Assembly: GCA_947653505.1 (NCBI GenBank)
Contig: CANTHI010000124.1
Coordinates: 1 to 8,875 of the forward strand
Reading direction: 5' to 3'
Source of the DNA: an uncultured Eubacterium sp.
Lineage (GTDB): Bacteria > Bacillota_A > Clostridia > Lachnospirales > Lachnospiraceae
DNA: 8,875 bases
A program made the translations under genes and the position numbers. This document shows positions 7,316 to 8,875 of this stretch, one piece after another. Within the stretch, counting starts at the first letter, position 1; the number at the start of each line of letters is the position of its first letter. The notes under the pieces were generated by a model. The model was not told where the DNA came from and did no database searches. It worked only from the letters and a program-made list of their open reading frames with translations.

Positions 7316-8647
7316 ATGAAAAAACATTTCTTCGAAGGAGAGCAGATCTATCAGCTGGCACGGCAAATCTATCCAATCTGCCGGAGCATTACAGGAGACG
7401 GGGTAAGAAAGACACTGCAGATTTTAAAAGAATGGCTGGACGGTTATGCAGGGCTTGGCATTTATGAGGTCCCAAGCGGAACCAGAGTATTTGACTGGAC
7501 GGTACCGCAGGAGTGGGTCATCAGGGAAGCATATATTGAAAATGAGCAGGGCCATCGTATCATTGACTTTAAAGAAAACAATCTTTTTGTATTAGGTTAT
7601 TCCATCCCAACGGATCAGTGGGTAGAGCTGGAAGAACTAAAACAATATATTTATACGCAGCCTGATCAGCCGGATGTGGTGCCATATGTCACTTCTTATT
7701 ATAAAAAACGTTTTGGATTCTGCATGAGTGAAAATCAGAAACAGGCGTTAAAGCCCGGCAGATATCATATGGTTATTGACAGTGAGTTAAAAGACGGCAG
7801 CCTGACATATGGGGAAATTATCCTGCCGGGAACGGGTAAGGACGAGATTCTGATTTCAACATATATCTGTCATCCGTCTATGGCAAACAATGAATGCTCG
7901 GGTCCGGCATTGTCCGCGGGACTGGTGAAATATATCGCTTCTTTTTTAAGGGGGGGGGTAGATTTAAGATACACGTACCGCTTTGTCTATGTTCCGGAAA
8001 CGATCGGATCCATTACCTATCTGAGTATGGATGAGCGCTGGAAATACCTGAAAGAGCATGTGGCAGCAGGCTTTAATCTTTCCTGTGTAGGCGATGACAG
8101 GGATTATTCGCTGGTAGAATCAAGATATGCGGATACACTGGCAGATAAAGCGCTCAAAAATGTGCTGCAGTTTCGTGGCAGGCATACCGTGTATACTTAT
8201 CTGCAGAGGGGGTCTGATGAACGGCAGTATAATGCGCCGGGCATAGACCTGCCGGTCGTATGTTTCTGCCGGTCTAAATTTGGAGAATATCCGGAATATC
8301 ACACGTCTGCCGATCATATGGGACTGGTCAGTCCGGCAGGATTTCAGGGGAGCTATGATGTGATGACAGAAGTGATCCAGGCGATGGAGCATAACAGATA
8401 TTACAGGGCAGGAGTTTTATGCGAACCACAGCTTGGAAAAAGGGGACTGTATCCAATGCTCAGTCAGAAAGGAGAAGCGTACGACGAGGCAGAGGTAATG
8501 CTGAACGTAACTGCATATGCGGATGGGACAAATGATCTGATTGATATCAGCAACCTGATCGGAGTGCCGGTCCAAAGGCTTATTCCAGTCGTTCAAAAGC
8601 TTGAGAACCATCAGATCCTTTTGCAGAACGGAGGCCTGATATGTTAG
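7316..8647 (+). CDS. DUF2172/DUF4910 aminopeptidase-domain protein (Cj1295-like)
   Basis: A 443-residue protein of the DUF4910 family: an M28-like zinc peptidase fold with an inserted DUF2172 domain and a C-terminal winged helix. Family marks are IYPICRSITGDGVR (18-31), VPSGTRVFDWTVPQEW (52-67) and DFKENNLFVLGYS. Candidate metal ligands and active residues are His186 and Glu193 in CHPSMANNECSGP, Glu228 in PETIGSI, and His329/Asp333 in YHTSAD. The C-terminal ~80 residues (RGLYPMLSQKG, then VTAYADGTNDLIDI) are the winged helix. True substrate is unknown. From memory, the Campylobacter homologue Cj1295 is needed for a glyceric-acid-modified pseudaminic acid on flagellin, so a role in sugar acylation or deacylation is likelier than protein degradation. 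AGGAG at 7302-7306 serves ATG 7316. A 9-G run within codons 212-215 leaves the frame open here, but a one-base change would truncate the protein near its middle. Confidence 0.9.
   Translation: MKKHFFEGEQIYQLARQIYPICRSITGDGVRKTLQILKEWLDGYAGLGIYEVPSGTRVFDWTVPQEWVIREAYIENEQGHRIIDFKENNLFVLGYSIPTDQWVELEELKQYIYTQPDQPDVVPYVTSYYKKRFGFCMSENQKQALKPGRYHMVIDSELKDGSLTYGEIILPGTGKDEILISTYICHPSMANNECSGPALSAGLVKYIASFLRGGVDLRYTYRFVYVPETIGSITYLSMDERWKYLKEHVAAGFNLSCVGDDRDYSLVESRYADTLADKALKNVLQFRGRHTVYTYLQRGSDERQYNAPGIDLPVVCFCRSKFGEYPEYHTSADHMGLVSPAGFQGSYDVMTEVIQAMEHNRYYRAGVLCEPQLGKRGLYPMLSQKGEAYDEAEVMLNVTAYADGTNDLIDISNLIGVPVQRLIPVVQKLENHQILLQNGGLIC
7950..7958 (+). repeat. G9 homopolymer inside the DUF2172/DUF4910 gene (candidate phase-variation tract)
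   Basis: Nine consecutive Gs encode Arg-Gly-Gly-Val (residues 212-215), between the helix KYIASFL and the strand RYTYRFVYVPE. The frame is open with nine, and also with six or twelve, and lost with eight or ten. It is the longest G run in the window. Its position in a solvent-type loop between secondary-structure elements would tolerate glycine codons. Confidence 0.9.
8630..8634 (+). promoter_or_regulatory. Ribosome binding site for the AAC(3)-like gene
   Basis: GGAGG lies 6 bases before ATG 8641, within the last codons of the preceding gene. It supports this start and tight translational coupling. Confidence 0.7.
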
Positions 8648-8850
8648 GGCATTTTTATGAACAGTTTACGGATACACTGATACAGCTTGGAATAGGCAGG
8701 GGAGATATTGTATATGTATCTTCGGATTTAAAAAGGCTGCTGTTTCTTCTGACTGCAGAGTATGGGATCACCGCATCTGACAGACGGAATGAAGTTTTGA
8801 ACGGTCTGGTTCAATGTATCCAGCAGGTAACAGGAAAAGAAGAAAGGTGA
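8641..8850 (+). CDS. AAC(3)-family N-acyltransferase, N-terminal part (frame closes early)
   Basis: The 69 readable residues match the N-terminus of the aminoglycoside 3-N-acetyltransferase (Antibiotic_NAT) superfamily: LIQLGIGRGDIVYVSSDLKRLL, an inserted helix, then NEVLNGLVQCIQQVTGKE. The family continues with a Gly-Thr-Leu-x-x-Pro-Thr-Phe-Asn strand and is usually about 260-280 residues, so most of the protein is missing. The stop at 8848-8850 falls where that strand should begin. No other frame to 8875 restores it cleanly, although one gives Gly-Glu-Phe followed by Thr-Ser-Asn, a poor match. Despite the name, members in sugar clusters probably acylate an amino sugar rather than an antibiotic. 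The gene overlaps the previous stop by 7 bases, so its product should act in the same step. Either a genuine frameshift or an error-rich contig end explains the early stop. Confidence 0.75.
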   Translation: MLGHFYEQFTDTLIQLGIGRGDIVYVSSDLKRLLFLLTAEYGITASDRRNEVLNGLVQCIQQVTGKEER

Positions 8851-8875
8851 GTTTAAGCGTACAAGCAATCGCCAT

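Noticed and set aside
7285..7467. A 60-residue plus-strand frame starting just after the ACP gene
   Set aside because: It overlaps the strongly supported DUF2172/DUF4910 gene in another frame and lacks a good ribosome site.
8641..8850. An antibiotic resistance gene (aminoglycoside acetyltransferase)
   Set aside because: Only the N-terminal part of the family is seen, and the setting is a sugar operon; acylation of an amino sugar fits better than aminoglycoside resistance.

Overview
The window is one densely packed stretch of plus-strand genes for making and decorating a nonulosonic-acid-type (pseudaminic-acid-like) surface sugar. The source is probably a low-to-mid-GC Firmicute, most likely a Lachnospiraceae-type Clostridium. 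I infer this from the codon use, the strong GGAGG-type ribosome binding sites, the stop/start overlaps and the protein styles; no marker gene is present to confirm it. No RNA gene, insertion sequence, CRISPR array, terminator or convincing promoter was found. The longest gap between genes is 87 bases (432-518), so the window looks like the middle of a long operon.

Layout: (1) 1-431, the C-terminal end of a PseC-like sugar aminotransferase, with a scrambled 5' edge. (2) 519-1059, a GNAT acetyltransferase broken by a 7-G run. (3) 1061-1954, an aldo/keto reductase. (4) 1963-4062, a fusion of an SpsF-type cytidylyltransferase and a class III PLP aminotransferase. (5) 4094-5236, a PseA/WbpG-like N-acetyl sugar amidotransferase. 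(6) 5251-7059, an FkbH-like HAD/GNAT protein. (7) 7037-7282, an acyl carrier protein. (8) 7316-8647, a DUF2172/DUF4910 aminopeptidase-fold protein carrying a 9-G run inside its reading frame. (9) 8641-8850, the N-terminal part of an AAC(3)-like N-acyltransferase whose frame closes early near the window edge.

How the genes may work together: the aminotransferases, GNAT, reductase and cytidylyltransferase would build and activate an amino-deoxy nonulosonic acid. The amidotransferase could turn an N-acetyl group into an acetamidino group. FkbH is known in polyketide systems to load a glyceryl unit from 1,3-bisphosphoglycerate onto an ACP, and an ACP gene overlaps it here. The AAC(3)-like acyltransferase and the DUF2172 protein could then move or process that acyl group on the sugar. 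From memory, the same families sit in the Campylobacter jejuni flagellin glycan locus (Cj1293 to about Cj1304, plus pseA). There the DUF2172 gene Cj1295 is also phase-variable through a G tract and is linked to a di-O-methylglyceric-acid form of pseudaminic acid. The window therefore looks like a Gram-positive counterpart of that glyceryl-nonulosonate system, possibly also switched by G-tract slippage.

Caution: the first ~60 bases and the last ~30 bases read like error-rich contig ends, so the GNAT frameshift and the AAC(3) truncation may be sequencing errors rather than biology.
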